Counted from the stretch's first letter, positions 37,455-47,006 are shown. The stretch is 64,000 nucleotides of DNA from Pollutimonas nitritireducens (GCF_002849615.1 NZ_PDNV01000002.1:124001-188000), one strand, 5' to 3'. Program-made: numbers and translations. The notes: a model not told the origin generated them from the letters alone.

Positions 37455-38237
37455 TTAAACCAATGCCTGGGTGTGCCCATCGACCACCAAGGCCTGCCCG
37501 CTTACGCTGCCAGCCGCGGCACTGGCCGTGAACAAGGCCATGTTCGCAATATCGCGCGCCGAGACCATGCGACCCAACGATGCCTGCTGTTCATACGCGG
37601 CAGCCACCTCCTGCACAGGCTTGCCCAATGTTTCCGCCTTGGCCGCAATGACTGCCCGGATACGGGGGCCTTCGACGGCGCCGGGCAAGATGGCGTTGAC
37701 CCGCACGCCATATTTACCAAGCTCGATGGCCAGGCTCTTCGTGAATCCGACCACCGCCCATTTGGATGCGGCATAGGCGGATCGGCCCGCAAACCCAAGG
37801 TGCCCGGCCGCGGACGATAGATTGATCATGACGCCAGCGTCCGATTTCTTGAGCAAGGGGATGGCAAGCCGTGCACACAGGAACTGACCCGTTATATTGA
37901 CCGCGAGAGTCTTGTCCCAATCGGCTTTCTGCAATGTCTCGACATAGCCGGTCGGACCGGCTATGCCCGCATTGTTCACGAGAACGTCCAGGACACCGAA
38001 GGTGCCGGCGACCTTGTCGAACAAGGCCGCGACACTGGCCTCGTCGGACACGTCGGCCACCGCCGTGTGTAGTGACGGAAGTTCGGTGCCGGCTTCCTGG
38101 AGCAGCTCCTGGTTCACATCGCAGATAAACACCTTGCATCCCGCCGCGATGAACACGCGCGCCATCTCGAGGCCCAGGCCGCTGGCCCCCGCCGTGATCA
38201 AGACCGTCTTACCTTTCATGCTCACATCTTCAAACAT
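37455..38237 (-). CDS. SDR oxidoreductase
   Basis: 260 residues with cofactor loop ITAGASGLGLEMAR, VNNAG, catalytic NLSSAAGH and YAASK. It is a second dehydrogenase of the BKACE operon, substrate unknown. Start at 38237 (MFEDVSMKGK) is preferred because AGGAG lies 8 bases upstream; a GTG at 38243 is too close to it. It follows the LivMGF fusion by 12 bases. Confidence 0.85.
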   Translation of the reverse strand: MFEDVSMKGKTVLITAGASGLGLEMARVFIAAGCKVFICDVNQELLQEAGTELPSLHTAVADVSDEASVAALFDKVAGTFGVLDVLVNNAGIAGPTGYVETLQKADWDKTLAVNITGQFLCARLAIPLLKKSDAGVMINLSSAAGHLGFAGRSAYAASKWAVVGFTKSLAIELGKYGVRVNAILPGAVEGPRIRAVIAAKAETLGKPVQEVAAAYEQQASLGRMVSARDIANMALFTASAAAGSVSGQALVVDGHTQALV

Positions 38238-38249
38238 AGCCACCTCTCC

Positions 38250-40766
38250 TTAGACCCATAGTTTTTCTTTGCGGAAATCGAGGTTCAACAACAACTCCCG
38301 CGCTTCGCCCTGATGCGAAACCCGACCACGGTCCAATACCAGGGCCGTATCCGAAATGGCCAGCGCCAGATCAAGATTATGATCGACAATCAGTATCGTC
38401 AAGCGGGACTTGAGCTGCAGGATTGCATTGAATACCTCTTCGATCATGGCCGGCGACAGGCCCTCGAATGGTTCATCAAGGAGCAGCACTTCGGTATGTC
38501 CGACCAGGGCGCGTGCAATGGCCACCATTTGCTGCTCGCCGCCGGAGAGCAAGGTGGCGTCGACGTCGTAGCGATCCTTGAGGCGCGGAAACACAGCGAA
38601 AATTTCCTCGTCCGTCCAGCCGTTGGACCCCTTCTCCGAACGCTTCAAGCGGCCCAGCATGAGGTTGTCTCTCACGGTAAGCCCGGAGAAAAGCCGGCGG
38701 CCCTGCGGGACGAAGGCCACGCCCAGGCGGGCCATGGCTTCCGGCACCGGCGACGAAAACTTTCTGCCGGCAATATCGATCGTGCCGGCGCCCATGGTGG
38801 CCAGGCCCAACAGACTTTTCAGCAATGTCGACTTGCCCGCGCCGTTCCTGCCCAACACCGCAATGACTTCACCCTTGCGCGCGGTGAAAGAGATATCCGA
38901 CAGGATATGGCTCTTGCCGTAGTAGGCATCCAGATTGTTGACGCTCAAGGCGATTTCATTCGAGATAATACCGGCCTGCACCTTGGCGGCCAGCGCCTCG
39001 CTGCCCGAGCCGATATATATCTCACGCACCTTCGGATCATTGCGTATCCGCTCGGCATTGCCTTCTATCAACACGCTGCCCTGGTTCATCACCGTGATCG
39101 TGTCGGCCATGGAAAATACGCGGTCCACATCATGCTCCACCAGCAGCACGCCGATACGGTCGCCCAGGTTGCGAATCAAGCGTCCTATCCGGTCGCGTTC
39201 GGCGGCGGCCAACCCGGCCAGCGGTTCGTCAAGCAGCAGAATACGTGGTGCCACGCCTAATGCAAGACCCATGTCGACCACACGTTGGCCGCCATACGAC
39301 AGGTCTTCGGCAAGCGCTTCCTCCATGCCCTGGACGCCCAGGTACTCGACCAATTCGTCTGTCTGCAACTGCGTGCCGTTCAGACTATCAAGTCGCTTCA
39401 GTACCGAAAACCGTTGCGGATCGCGACTGAGCACCGACAGACATAGGTTCTCCCTTACCGTCAGCCCCTTGAACAAATTGGTGATCTGGAAAGAGCGGGA
39501 TAGTCCGTTTGTGCAAATCCGCGCAGGACTCAAGCCGTTGAGCTTTTCGGTGCCCAGCATGAGCTTGCCCTCGTCAGCCTGGAACAGGCCGGATATGAGG
39601 TTGAACAGCGACGTCTTGCCTGCACCGTTGGGGCCGATCAATGCATGCACACCTTTGCCATTAACCTCGAGGTCGACACTGTCCACCGCCTTGATGCCGC
39701 CGAAACGCTTGCTGATATCAGTGCAACGCAAAACCGTGGCATCTGCGTGGGCAAGAAAGGACGGGAAAAAATTCGAGGCTGCGGCAACCACCCGTTTGCC
39801 CATTGCCGCATCGGTTGTCTTTTCCGGAACGACCATGCGCTTGATGCGCGCCCAGGTTCCGGTAAGCCCCGAAGGTGTGAATAGAATGAAGAAAATGAAA
39901 ATGAGGCCGAAGTAGAGCAACCAGTTCGGGGTAAACATCGACAGGTATTCCCGGAACAGGATGTAGAACAAGGCGCCAAATATCGGGCCCGTAAAACTGC
40001 GCATCCCGCCAATCAACACGATGGCCAACAGTTCACCGGAAAAGGCCAATGACATGCTTTCCGCCGATGCGATCCGGTGACTCAATACGGACAGTCCGCC
40101 GGCCAGGCCGGTGATGACGGCTGACAAGACAAAAGCCAGCAGCTTGTACGAATCGACATTGAAGCCGATAAACTTGCAGCGCAGCTCGTTCTCGCGGATG
40201 GCGGTAAGCACCTTGCCGAAGGGTGAGTGCGTGAGCCGCAACAAGAACGCCACGACGATAAACGCAATGACAGCTACGAATACATAGAAGTTGAAGGAGG
40301 AATCCAGGCTGATGCCTGCCAAGGAAAACCGTTCGATACCTCCCAGGCCATTCTCGCCCCCGGTCAGTGCCGTCCAGCGATAGGCCACGGTAAAGCACAA
40401 GGCGCCAAACGCCAGCGTGAGCAGCGAGAAATACACGCCGCGCCGGCGCAATACCAGAAGTCCAACGAGAACAGCCACGATCGCGACCAGCATCACCGAC
40501 GCTACCAGCGGTAGCAATGACGAGCTCGGAAAGAAGCGCAGTTGCACTATGCCGACCGCATAGCCGCCTATCCCGAACCACGCGCCATGTCCAAACGACA
40601 CCAGTCCGGTATAGCCCAGCAGAATGTTCACGGCAAGTCCAGCCAGTGCGAGCACGATACATTCGACCGCCGTGCTGTAGGTAAGTCCTCCATACTGCAA
40701 GACAATAGGCAGCAGTATCAAGCCTAGCGCTATCAGCCCCAATGTTTTGATTTCTTGCTTCGACAT
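38250..40766 (-). CDS. LivM-LivG-LivF fusion protein of a branched-chain-type ABC importer
   Basis: 838 residues joining three transporter subunits. Residues about 1-335 are the LivM permease (GYTGLVSFGHGAWFGIGGYA). About 346-590 is a LivG ATPase with Walker A GPNGAGKTS (376) and LLLDEPLAGL. About 605-838 is a LivF ATPase with GRNGAGKST (636), LSGGEQQM and LLLDEPFEGL. There is no stop or frameshift between them. In E. coli these are separate genes. With LivH and the binding protein upstream it forms a complete importer. Confidence 0.93.
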   Translation of the reverse strand: MSKQEIKTLGLIALGLILLPIVLQYGGLTYSTAVECIVLALAGLAVNILLGYTGLVSFGHGAWFGIGGYAVGIVQLRFFPSSSLLPLVASVMLVAIVAVLVGLLVLRRRGVYFSLLTLAFGALCFTVAYRWTALTGGENGLGGIERFSLAGISLDSSFNFYVFVAVIAFIVVAFLLRLTHSPFGKVLTAIRENELRCKFIGFNVDSYKLLAFVLSAVITGLAGGLSVLSHRIASAESMSLAFSGELLAIVLIGGMRSFTGPIFGALFYILFREYLSMFTPNWLLYFGLIFIFFILFTPSGLTGTWARIKRMVVPEKTTDAAMGKRVVAAASNFFPSFLAHADATVLRCTDISKRFGGIKAVDSVDLEVNGKGVHALIGPNGAGKTSLFNLISGLFQADEGKLMLGTEKLNGLSPARICTNGLSRSFQITNLFKGLTVRENLCLSVLSRDPQRFSVLKRLDSLNGTQLQTDELVEYLGVQGMEEALAEDLSYGGQRVVDMGLALGVAPRILLLDEPLAGLAAAERDRIGRLIRNLGDRIGVLLVEHDVDRVFSMADTITVMNQGSVLIEGNAERIRNDPKVREIYIGSGSEALAAKVQAGIISNEIALSVNNLDAYYGKSHILSDISFTARKGEVIAVLGRNGAGKSTLLKSLLGLATMGAGTIDIAGRKFSSPVPEAMARLGVAFVPQGRRLFSGLTVRDNLMLGRLKRSEKGSNGWTDEEIFAVFPRLKDRYDVDATLLSGGEQQMVAIARALVGHTEVLLLDEPFEGLSPAMIEEVFNAILQLKSRLTILIVDHNLDLALAISDTALVLDRGRVSHQGEARELLLNLDFRKEKLWV

Positions 40767-40772
40767 AAGGCC

Positions 40773-41654
40773 TTACTCCAGACGCTCGAATTTTTCGCCC
40801 AGCAGGCCTCGCGGACGCAGGATCAGGATAAGTATCATCAGCAGGTATAGCGATGCCTCCGACGCGGGGGGATAGAAGTAGGATGTCAGGCCACGAATTA
40901 CGCCGACCAGCATGGCGGCGGCGACCACACCCCAGAAACTACCCAGCCCGCCGATCACCACCACCACGAATGCCGCGGTCAGGATCTCCTGGCCCATGGC
41001 CGGCTGCACGCCGGTAATAGGCGCAAGCAGCACACCCGCAAGGCCTGCGAGCCCTATGCCCAGTCCACAGATGGCCGTCATGACGGGAGCCAGCGAGATG
41101 CCCATGGCCCTGACCATGTCCGGGTCATTGATGCCTGCCTTGACGATTTTTCCGAACGCCGTCTTGTTCAACAGTACCCAGGTTCCCGCCACGGCTGCGA
41201 TGGCGACGACTAGCATGCCCACGCGATAGACGGGGTAGAAAAAGTCACCGATGACCACCTGGCCATGGGCAAATTCCGGTACCGAAAACGATAGCGGAGA
41301 GGCTCCGAAAATCATGCGCAGGCTTTGTTCTATTACCATGGACAACGCAAATGTGAACAACAGACCGAGCACCGGATCAGATCGGTAGAAGCGCTTCAGG
41401 AACAGCCGTTCGACCAGCATGCCCAGCAGGGCGACAAGGATGGGGGACGCGACAAAAGCCCAGCCATAGCCCAATTGATCGGTAAGGAAAACGACCAGAT
41501 AGGCGCCAATGGCGTAGAACGCCCCATGGGCCAGGTTCACCACCCCGCCGAGGCTGAATATGATGGACAGGCCGAGCGCAATGAGCAGGTAATAAAACCC
41601 GAGCAACAGGCCGTTGGCGACCTGCTGGACGATAAATATCAATTCCGTGGGCAA
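40773..41654 (-). CDS. LivH-type ABC permease
   Basis: 293 residues of the HAAT permease family (LSIIFSLGGVVNLAHGAFYAIGAY, VVVIGGLGSFWGVVAAAMLVG). It pairs with the LivM domain of the next gene, 6 bases downstream. The start is an in-frame TTG at 41654 preceded by GGAG at a workable distance; there is no better ATG. Confidence 0.9.
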   Translation of the reverse strand: MPTELIFIVQQVANGLLLGFYYLLIALGLSIIFSLGGVVNLAHGAFYAIGAYLVVFLTDQLGYGWAFVASPILVALLGMLVERLFLKRFYRSDPVLGLLFTFALSMVIEQSLRMIFGASPLSFSVPEFAHGQVVIGDFFYPVYRVGMLVVAIAAVAGTWVLLNKTAFGKIVKAGINDPDMVRAMGISLAPVMTAICGLGIGLAGLAGVLLAPITGVQPAMGQEILTAAFVVVVIGGLGSFWGVVAAAMLVGVIRGLTSYFYPPASEASLYLLMILILILRPRGLLGEKFERLE

Positions 41655-41677
41655 AACACGTTCTCCAGGCCGGGGAA

Positions 41678-41698
41678 CGCGCCGAAGGACTCGGCGCG
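41678..41698 (-). repeat. Hairpin between the binding-protein and LivH genes
   Basis: CGCGCCGA (41678-41685) and TCGGCGCG (41691-41698) form a perfect 8-bp stem with a 5-base loop and no U-run. Such hairpins after the first gene usually protect the binding-protein mRNA and lower expression of the membrane genes. Confidence 0.6.
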
Positions 41699-41712
41699 CG
41701 ACTTGCAGTTAT

Positions 41713-42969
41713 TCAGGCGAACTTGCACATATTCTCTTGCTGAGTCGGAGCGAGCGTCTCCAGACTGTCGCCAGCATCCGGTACCGGCTTGCTGGTGGTC
41801 ATGAAGTCGAATTTCCCGGCATCCTTGTCGGTATTCGGCGTCACGATATACATCTCGTACATCAACTGGTGATCCCAGGGGCGGAAGTAGCCAGGCCGAT
41901 CGCGAAGGACATCGAACTTCACATCCGACTCGAGGTAGGCGATGACTTTTTCACTGTCGACCGATTTCGTCTTTTCCATTGCTTCCGCAAGGATCTTGAT
42001 GGCCAGGTAATCGTTGACCGCCTGGTTCTCAGGCAGTTTGTTCCAACGTTTCTGGAACTTTGCAACGAAATCTTTCGCTGACGCTGCCTGAACCTGATGA
42101 GTCCAAATAATTGGCCATATGCCGCTGAATCCCGACTTGCCCGCACCCCAGATGCTGGTCATGTTCATGTCGGCCCCTGCGAAAGGGATGTCGATGTTGA
42201 ACTCGTTGTATTGTTTGGTGAAGTTGGTGGTCTGGTTGCCTGCAAGGTTGCTGATCACGATATCCGGCTTTTGCTGACGTATCTTCAACAACGATGCGCT
42301 GAACTCGGTCGCGTCGGTGGGCAGATTGTCGTTGGAAATGAAAACGCCGCCATGTTCGTCCATGAATTTCTTGGTTTGCTTGAACAGGTCATGACCAAAG
42401 GCGTAGTCGGCCGTGAACGCCATCCATTTCTTGCCTTTCACCATGCCGTCCCGCAATAGCGCCTGTCCCACGGTGCGCACATACATGGTGTTGCAGGCTT
42501 CAAGATGGAACATATAGCGGCTGCAGTTCTTGCCGCGCAACTCATCGGAATTGCAACCTGTCTGAAGAAACACGGTCTTGGCTCGCGTGGCCACTTGTGA
42601 AATCGCCAGCCCGGATGCCGAACTGATCTCGCCCACGATCGCGTTGACCTTGTCGCGCTCAACCATGCGCTGCGCCTTGGTGGAGGCGGTTTGCGGGTTC
42701 ACACTATCTTCCGTCAGCAATTCGAACTTGCGGCCCATGACGCCGCCCGCGGCATTCACCTCCTCGACGGCCAACGTGGCCCCCAACACGGCGTATTCAC
42801 CCATGGGTCCAAGAAAGCCGGTACGCGGAGTAAGGTGGCCAATACGAATGGGACTTGAATCCTGGGCACGCACGAGTGCCGGCGATACCAATCCCGCCGC
42901 CATCGCCGCGGAACCTTGAAGCAACAAGCGCCGTCGGGATGCTGACACTGCCGATTTTTTCGTAGTCAT
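41713..42969 (-). CDS. Branched-chain-type periplasmic binding protein, Tat signal
   Basis: 418 residues. The leader SRRRLLLQGSAAMAAGLVSPALVRAQ is a twin-arginine type signal, then IRIGHLTPRTGFLGPMGEYA and the LivK/AmiC-like two-lobed fold. It is the first gene of the importer-BKACE operon. AGGAG lies 6 bases before the ATG at 42969. The family binds amino acids, amides, urea or aromatic acids, and the ligand here is unknown. Confidence 0.9.
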   Translation of the reverse strand: MTTKKSAVSASRRRLLLQGSAAMAAGLVSPALVRAQDSSPIRIGHLTPRTGFLGPMGEYAVLGATLAVEEVNAAGGVMGRKFELLTEDSVNPQTASTKAQRMVERDKVNAIVGEISSASGLAISQVATRAKTVFLQTGCNSDELRGKNCSRYMFHLEACNTMYVRTVGQALLRDGMVKGKKWMAFTADYAFGHDLFKQTKKFMDEHGGVFISNDNLPTDATEFSASLLKIRQQKPDIVISNLAGNQTTNFTKQYNEFNIDIPFAGADMNMTSIWGAGKSGFSGIWPIIWTHQVQAASAKDFVAKFQKRWNKLPENQAVNDYLAIKILAEAMEKTKSVDSEKVIAYLESDVKFDVLRDRPGYFRPWDHQLMYEMYIVTPNTDKDAGKFDFMTTSKPVPDAGDSLETLAPTQQENMCKFA

Positions 42970-42984
42970 CGATGTCTCCTGGAG

Positions 42985-43036
42985 TTTGTAGGGTGTTGTT
43001 TCCCGTTATACTAGCAACTGAGATCACAGATCACAG
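42985..43036 (+). promoter_or_regulatory. Candidate gntR promoter with tandem ATCACAG repeat
   Basis: TTTGTA (42985) and TATACT (43007) are spaced 16 bases. Two tandem ATCACAG copies (43023-43036) follow, in the gap between the divergent binding-protein and gntR genes. This is a possible regulator site, seen by eye only. Confidence 0.3.
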
Positions 43037-43064
43037 TAAGTAATAACCCTAGAATTCCAGACTC

Positions 43065-43745
43065 ATGCAGACACTTCTACAGCCCGCCCCTCGCAGAGAG
43101 ACCCTCGGCGCTAACGTGCTGTTTCAAATCAAGGACCTGCTGCTCAGCGGTCGGCTTATGCCGGGCGAGCAGCTCTCGTTGCGTTCAACCGCTGAAGCCC
43201 TAGGAGTCAGCGTAATGCCAGTTCGCGAGGCGGTATATCAGTTGGTTGCCGATCAGGCGCTGGAAGTGGCACCCAACCGTTCCGTCAGGGTGCCCACGAT
43301 GACGGGAAAACAGTTCAAGGAAATCACCGAGATCCGTTTGCAGATCGAGGGTTATGCCGTGGAGCAAGCCGCGCTGAAGGCCACGCCCGCGCTGATCCGG
43401 TCGCTAAAACGCCTGAACAAGACGCTTGCAAAGGAAATGGACTTTGCTGACAGCGACAGGGCCTCGATCGTGATGATCAACAAGGAAATTCATTTCTCGA
43501 TCTACGAGGCGGCGGAAATGCCCATGCTGGTAAAGATTATTGAAACCCTGTGGCTCAGGATCGGTCCCATTTTGAATTACGACCTTCGTGCCGGATCCGA
43601 ACGAACTCAAAAGAAAACGGCGGTTGGCCATCACGACAGAATGATTGCCGCCCTGGAACAGGGCAAACCTCTTGAAGCCCGGCAGGCGCTGGACAGCGAC
43701 ATAAAAGGTGCCTTCGACTATATTTACGCCAAGCAATTTTCATGA
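43065..43745 (+). CDS. GntR-family regulator, FCD type
   Basis: 226 residues with an N-terminal winged HTH ([32 protein letters not shown]) and an all-helical C-terminal FCD ligand domain with a likely metal site ([18 protein letters not shown]). It is divergent from the importer-BKACE operon and probably regulates it. The adenine deaminase gene starts 10 bases downstream. Confidence 0.9.
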   Translation: MQTLLQPAPRRETLGANVLFQIKDLLLSGRLMPGEQLSLRSTAEALGVSVMPVREAVYQLVADQALEVAPNRSVRVPTMTGKQFKEITEIRLQIEGYAVEQAALKATPALIRSLKRLNKTLAKEMDFADSDRASIVMINKEIHFSIYEAAEMPMLVKIIETLWLRIGPILNYDLRAGSERTQKKTAVGHHDRMIAALEQGKPLEARQALDSDIKGAFDYIYAKQFS

Positions 43746-43755
43746 AGCCGCCGCC

Positions 43756-44823
43756 ATGCCAGACACCGCACTCCAGCCGGCACTACGTACGTTTGTGCGC
43801 AGTCTGCCCAAGGCTGAGCTCCATCTCCATATTGAAGGATCGCTCGAGCCGGAGTTGATGTTCGAGCTGGCAAGACGCAACGGCGTCGACCTGCCGTATG
43901 CCAGTGTCGACGCGTTGCGGCTTGCCTATGCCTTTGATAGCCTGCAGTCGTTTCTGGACCTGTACTACGCCGGGGCCGGCGTATTGATCACCGAACGCGA
44001 TTTTCATGACATGACCATGGCCTATATGAACCGGGCCAAGGAAGACGGCGTGGTGCACGTCGAGATCATGTTCGACCCGCAAACCCATACGGCGCGCGGC
44101 GTGGCCATGGAAACTGTTTTCGCCGGCATGGCGCGCGCACTGCGCAAAGTCCGCTCGTCCATGGGGATCACCAGCTACCTGATTTTGAGCTTCCTGCGCC
44201 ACCTGACCGAAGCGGACGCCATGGCTACGCTGGAAGCCGCCCTGCCTTTGCGTGAACAATACAAGGACCTCTGGATCGGCATAGGACTGGACTCGGGAGA
44301 GCGCGGCAATCCACCTGGTAAATTTGCGCGTGTATTCGCCCGCTGCAAAGCGCTGGGCTTTCGCCTGGTGGCTCACGCGGGCGAGGAAGGTCCCGCCGAC
44401 TATGTGCGTGATGCCCTGGACCTGCTGCAGGTGGAACGCATCGACCACGGTGTCCGCAGCGAGGAAGACGCATTACTGCTGCAGCGGCTGATCGACCAGC
44501 AAATACCTCTAACGGTATGTCCGTTTTCAAACCTGAAACTGCAAGTCATCAAGAGCATGCCGCAACATAATCTGGCACGCCTGCTGCGGCTGGGGGTAAT
44601 GGCTACTGTCAATTCAGACGACCCGGCGTATTTTGGCGGCTACGTGGTTGACAACTATATTGCCTGCGCCGAACACCTGGGTCTAACCCGGCACGAGCTT
44701 GTCGTGCTGGCGCAAAACAGCATAGCGGCATCGTTCTTGCCGCCAGAGCAAAAGAACGAGCACTTTCAAGCCTTGTCTGCGTACGTAGCGGAAAACCCGG
44801 CTCCGTACATGCAAGGCCCATAA
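43756..44823 (+). CDS. Adenine deaminase (adenosine-deaminase fold)
   Basis: 355 residues of the ADA-like amidohydrolase family: HLHIEG (zinc), [37 protein letters not shown] and [11 protein letters not shown]. The sequence follows the bacterial adenine deaminase branch (P. aeruginosa type) rather than classical Add, notably the short substrate loop and [20 protein letters not shown]. It converts adenine to hypoxanthine and ammonia. The start at 43756 is set by family length; a co-transcribed gntR precedes it. Confidence 0.85.
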   Translation: MPDTALQPALRTFVRSLPKAELHLHIEGSLEPELMFELARRNGVDLPYASVDALRLAYAFDSLQSFLDLYYAGAGVLITERDFHDMTMAYMNRAKEDGVVHVEIMFDPQTHTARGVAMETVFAGMARALRKVRSSMGITSYLILSFLRHLTEADAMATLEAALPLREQYKDLWIGIGLDSGERGNPPGKFARVFARCKALGFRLVAHAGEEGPADYVRDALDLLQVERIDHGVRSEEDALLLQRLIDQQIPLTVCPFSNLKLQVIKSMPQHNLARLLRLGVMATVNSDDPAYFGGYVVDNYIACAEHLGLTRHELVVLAQNSIAASFLPPEQKNEHFQALSAYVAENPAPYMQGP

Positions 44824-44848
44824 AAAAAACCCGCCTCGCGGCGGGTTC
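44822..44848 (-). terminator. Terminator of the cold-shock gene (bidirectional)
   Basis: ACCCGCC (44829-44835) pairs with GGCGGGT (44840-44846). The A8 run at 44822-44829 gives a U-run on the minus strand, after the csp stop at 44867. It may also end the plus-strand adenine deaminase transcript. Confidence 0.85.
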
Positions 44849-44866
44849 TTCTGAATCAAGAGAAGC

Positions 44867-45076
44867 TTAGATGGCTTCGATTGATTTGGCTTGCGGGCCT
44901 TTTTGGCCTTCGGCAGCGACGAAAGAAACACGTTGGTTTTCTTCCAGCGACTTGAAGCCCGTACCGACGATGTCGGTGTGGTGCGCGAACAAGTCCTTGC
45001 CACCCGATTCAGGCTTGATAAAACCAAAGCCCTTTTCGTTGTTGAACCATTTTACAATACCGATTTCTGTTTGCAT
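44867..45076 (-). CDS. Cold-shock domain protein
   Basis: 69 residues, single OB-fold. RNP1 is KGFGFI; RNP2 reads DLFAHHTDI, a variant of the more usual FVHFSAI. It binds single-stranded RNA as a chaperone. The start at 45076 ([12 protein letters not shown]) fits the family. About 160 bases of AT-rich leader separate it from the divergent glycosylase gene, typical of csp mRNAs. Confidence 0.93.
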   Translation of the reverse strand: MQTEIGIVKWFNNEKGFGFIKPESGGKDLFAHHTDIVGTGFKSLEENQRVSFVAAEGQKGPQAKSIEAI

Positions 45077-45241
45077 TTTTTTGCAATCCCTAAAAAAAAC
45101 GAGCGACATGCCCTATAGAAGACCGTCAAGGTGTAGAGATTTGAACAAAAAAATACTGTTTCCTGGTACTTCACTTGCACTAACTTCAACGTACTTGAAA
45201 ATCTAACCGCTAATACTAGCATCGTAAATTAACACTGTCAA

Positions 45242-45796
45242 ATGAAAATACCATTATCCAGAGACTTTTATAACAGGGACACCACACAGGTCGCCCAAGA
45301 TCTACTCGGAAAGCTGCTGGTACATCACATTGACGGCGCCGAGCGCGTCGGAAAAATCGTCGAGGTGGAGGCCTACCTGGGACCGCATGATCTGGCTGCA
45401 CATACCTCCAAGGGCATTACGCCGCGCACCCAGGTCATGTACGGCCCACCTGGCTTTGCCTATGTGTACCTGATATATGGAATGCACCATTGCATGAATG
45501 TTGTGACCGAGCCGGACGGCACCGGCGCGGCGGTGCTGCTGCGCGCACTGGAACCCATAGCCAACCTATCGGATAACACCAAAGGTCCAGGCCGCCTGTG
45601 CAAAGCCATGGGCATAGATCGCAGCCATTATGGCCATGACCTGATCAGCGAAAACTTCTACATCACGGACGCGCCAGAGGCCGAAACAATAGAAATCGTG
45701 CAGCGCCCCCGCATTGGAGTGGATTATGCCGGGGAATGGGCCGGGAAACTATTACGCTTCTATATCGAGGGCAATCCGTATATTTCAAGGAAGTAG
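45242..45796 (+). CDS. mpg: DNA-3-methyladenine glycosylase (AAG/MPG family)
   Basis: 184 residues of the mammalian-type AAG family. It excises alkylated purines in base excision repair. The catalytic glutamate is in VEVEAYLGPHDLAAHT (about 42), with the DNA-intercalating region VYLIYGMHHCMNV and GPGRLCKAMGI. A complete gene followed by a strong hairpin terminator. Confidence 0.92.
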   Translation: MKIPLSRDFYNRDTTQVAQDLLGKLLVHHIDGAERVGKIVEVEAYLGPHDLAAHTSKGITPRTQVMYGPPGFAYVYLIYGMHHCMNVVTEPDGTGAAVLLRALEPIANLSDNTKGPGRLCKAMGIDRSHYGHDLISENFYITDAPEAETIEIVQRPRIGVDYAGEWAGKLLRFYIEGNPYISRK

Positions 45797-45840
45797 AGGT
45801 TGGAGGCTTCAATCAGCCACGCACGCCATACAGACGAAAA

Positions 45841-45877
45841 AAAACCGCCTAAAGCGTTGAAGGCTTTAGGCGGTTTT
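45841..45877. terminator. Bidirectional terminator between mpg and tRNA-Arg
   Basis: A perfect 15-bp stem, AAAACCGCCTAAAGC (45841-45855) with GCTTTAGGCGGTTTT (45863-45877), and A-run/T-run flanks on both sides. It serves the plus-strand mpg and the minus-strand tRNA. Confidence 0.93.
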
Positions 45878-45903
45878 GACCAACTGACTACATTGGTAAA
45901 TTC

Positions 45904-45980
45904 TGGCGCGGCTGGCAGGATTCGAACCCACGACCCCTTGGTTCGTAGCCAAGTACTCTATCCAACTGAGCTACAGCCGC
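45904..45980 (-). tRNA. tRNA-Arg (anticodon ACG)
   Basis: 77 bases including an encoded CCA. Acceptor arms GCGGCTG and CAGCCGC, T-loop GGTTCGAATCC, and anticodon loop CTACGAA with ACG at 45946-45944. The gene is intact and not interrupted by an element. Confidence 0.97.
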
Positions 45981-46076
45981 TTTGGAAGAGGCGTAACTAT
46001 AACATAGTTTTCTTGACGCGTCGTGCAGGCGGCAGGCGATGATGGGTAGAATAGTATTTTCGCCACGGACGACAGC

Positions 46077-47006
46077 ATGAGTTCACCCCGCGCTGCTTAC
46101 TCTTATGACTACTCGCGCATTGAGACCGTCATTTCAGGTTTTGTCCCGGATTGGCGTCTGATGGCCTTCGATGCCGTGGTTGCCATCGCGCGCGGCGCGT
46201 TGACCCCCGGCGTCATGGTCTCTACCAGCCTGGATGTCCCCCTGCATGCCTTGGCCTACGCACGTGCCACCCGGCAGGTCTCCTGGTATACCGTCGATCG
46301 GCCCGGCCCCAATAGTCGCATCCTACTCGTCGAAGATATTGCCGGACGCGGCACCACCTTGTCGGACAGTGCGGATTATTTGCGCAAGCAAGGTCACGAC
46401 ATATCCATCTTCACCCTGGCCTATGACAGCGAATCACGGATCAAACCGGATTACGGGGTGAAGATCCCGTCGGGCTTTCGGGCCTGGTTTCCGTGGGAAA
46501 GGGAATCCATCACGCCATCGTTCGATATCACCCTGAATTGCCCGGAGCGTCCCGGTTTCGACTACGCGTCATGGGCTATCGATCTGGACGGCGTGCTGCT
46601 CATGGACTTGCCCGAACACGATTACGCGCAGTCGCTGCATGAAACCCTGGCCCGCCGCGATGTGCTGCTTCCCAGCACGAGCCTTCCGCAACTCGACCTT
46701 GGTACGATCACCATTATTACCGGGCGTCCCGAGCAGGATCGCGAACGCACGCAATGCTGGCTGGACCGTCATGGATTTCACGGGGCCTTGATCATGCGCG
46801 ACGAGGCACGGCACACGCCAGAGCAAAGCGCGGCGCACAAGGCGGAAGCGATTCTGGCACGGTGCCACACACACTTTGTTGAAAGCGACCCCAGGCAGGC
46901 GCTCGCCATTGCCAGTCTGGCGCCCGTCGCGCGCGTAGTGTGGTGGGATGGCTGCAAAGCGCTGATGGTCTATGCCAACGCGATCGAACAACTCGACATG
47001 GCCTGA
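46077..47006 (+). CDS. Fusion of a phosphoribosyltransferase domain and a HAD-like domain
   Basis: 309 residues. The N-terminal half carries a type I PRTase signature RILLVEDIAGRGTTL (about 80-95), the PRPP-binding loop. The C-terminal half has HAD motifs: AIDLDGVLL (about 167, motif I DxDG), IITGRP (motif II) and VESDPRQAL (motif IV). It could make and hydrolyse nucleotide-type phosphates, or salvage a base. I do not know a named family. It is not in an obvious operon; the next gene starts 124 bases on. Confidence 0.75.
   Translation: MSSPRAAYSYDYSRIETVISGFVPDWRLMAFDAVVAIARGALTPGVMVSTSLDVPLHALAYARATRQVSWYTVDRPGPNSRILLVEDIAGRGTTLSDSADYLRKQGHDISIFTLAYDSESRIKPDYGVKIPSGFRAWFPWERESITPSFDITLNCPERPGFDYASWAIDLDGVLLMDLPEHDYAQSLHETLARRDVLLPSTSLPQLDLGTITIITGRPEQDRERTQCWLDRHGFHGALIMRDEARHTPEQSAAHKAEAILARCHTHFVESDPRQALAIASLAPVARVVWWDGCKALMVYANAIEQLDMA

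Noticed and set aside
45904-45980. Second integration site at tRNA-Arg
   Set aside because: The tRNA is intact, no direct repeat of its 3' end was found, and no integrase lies nearby.
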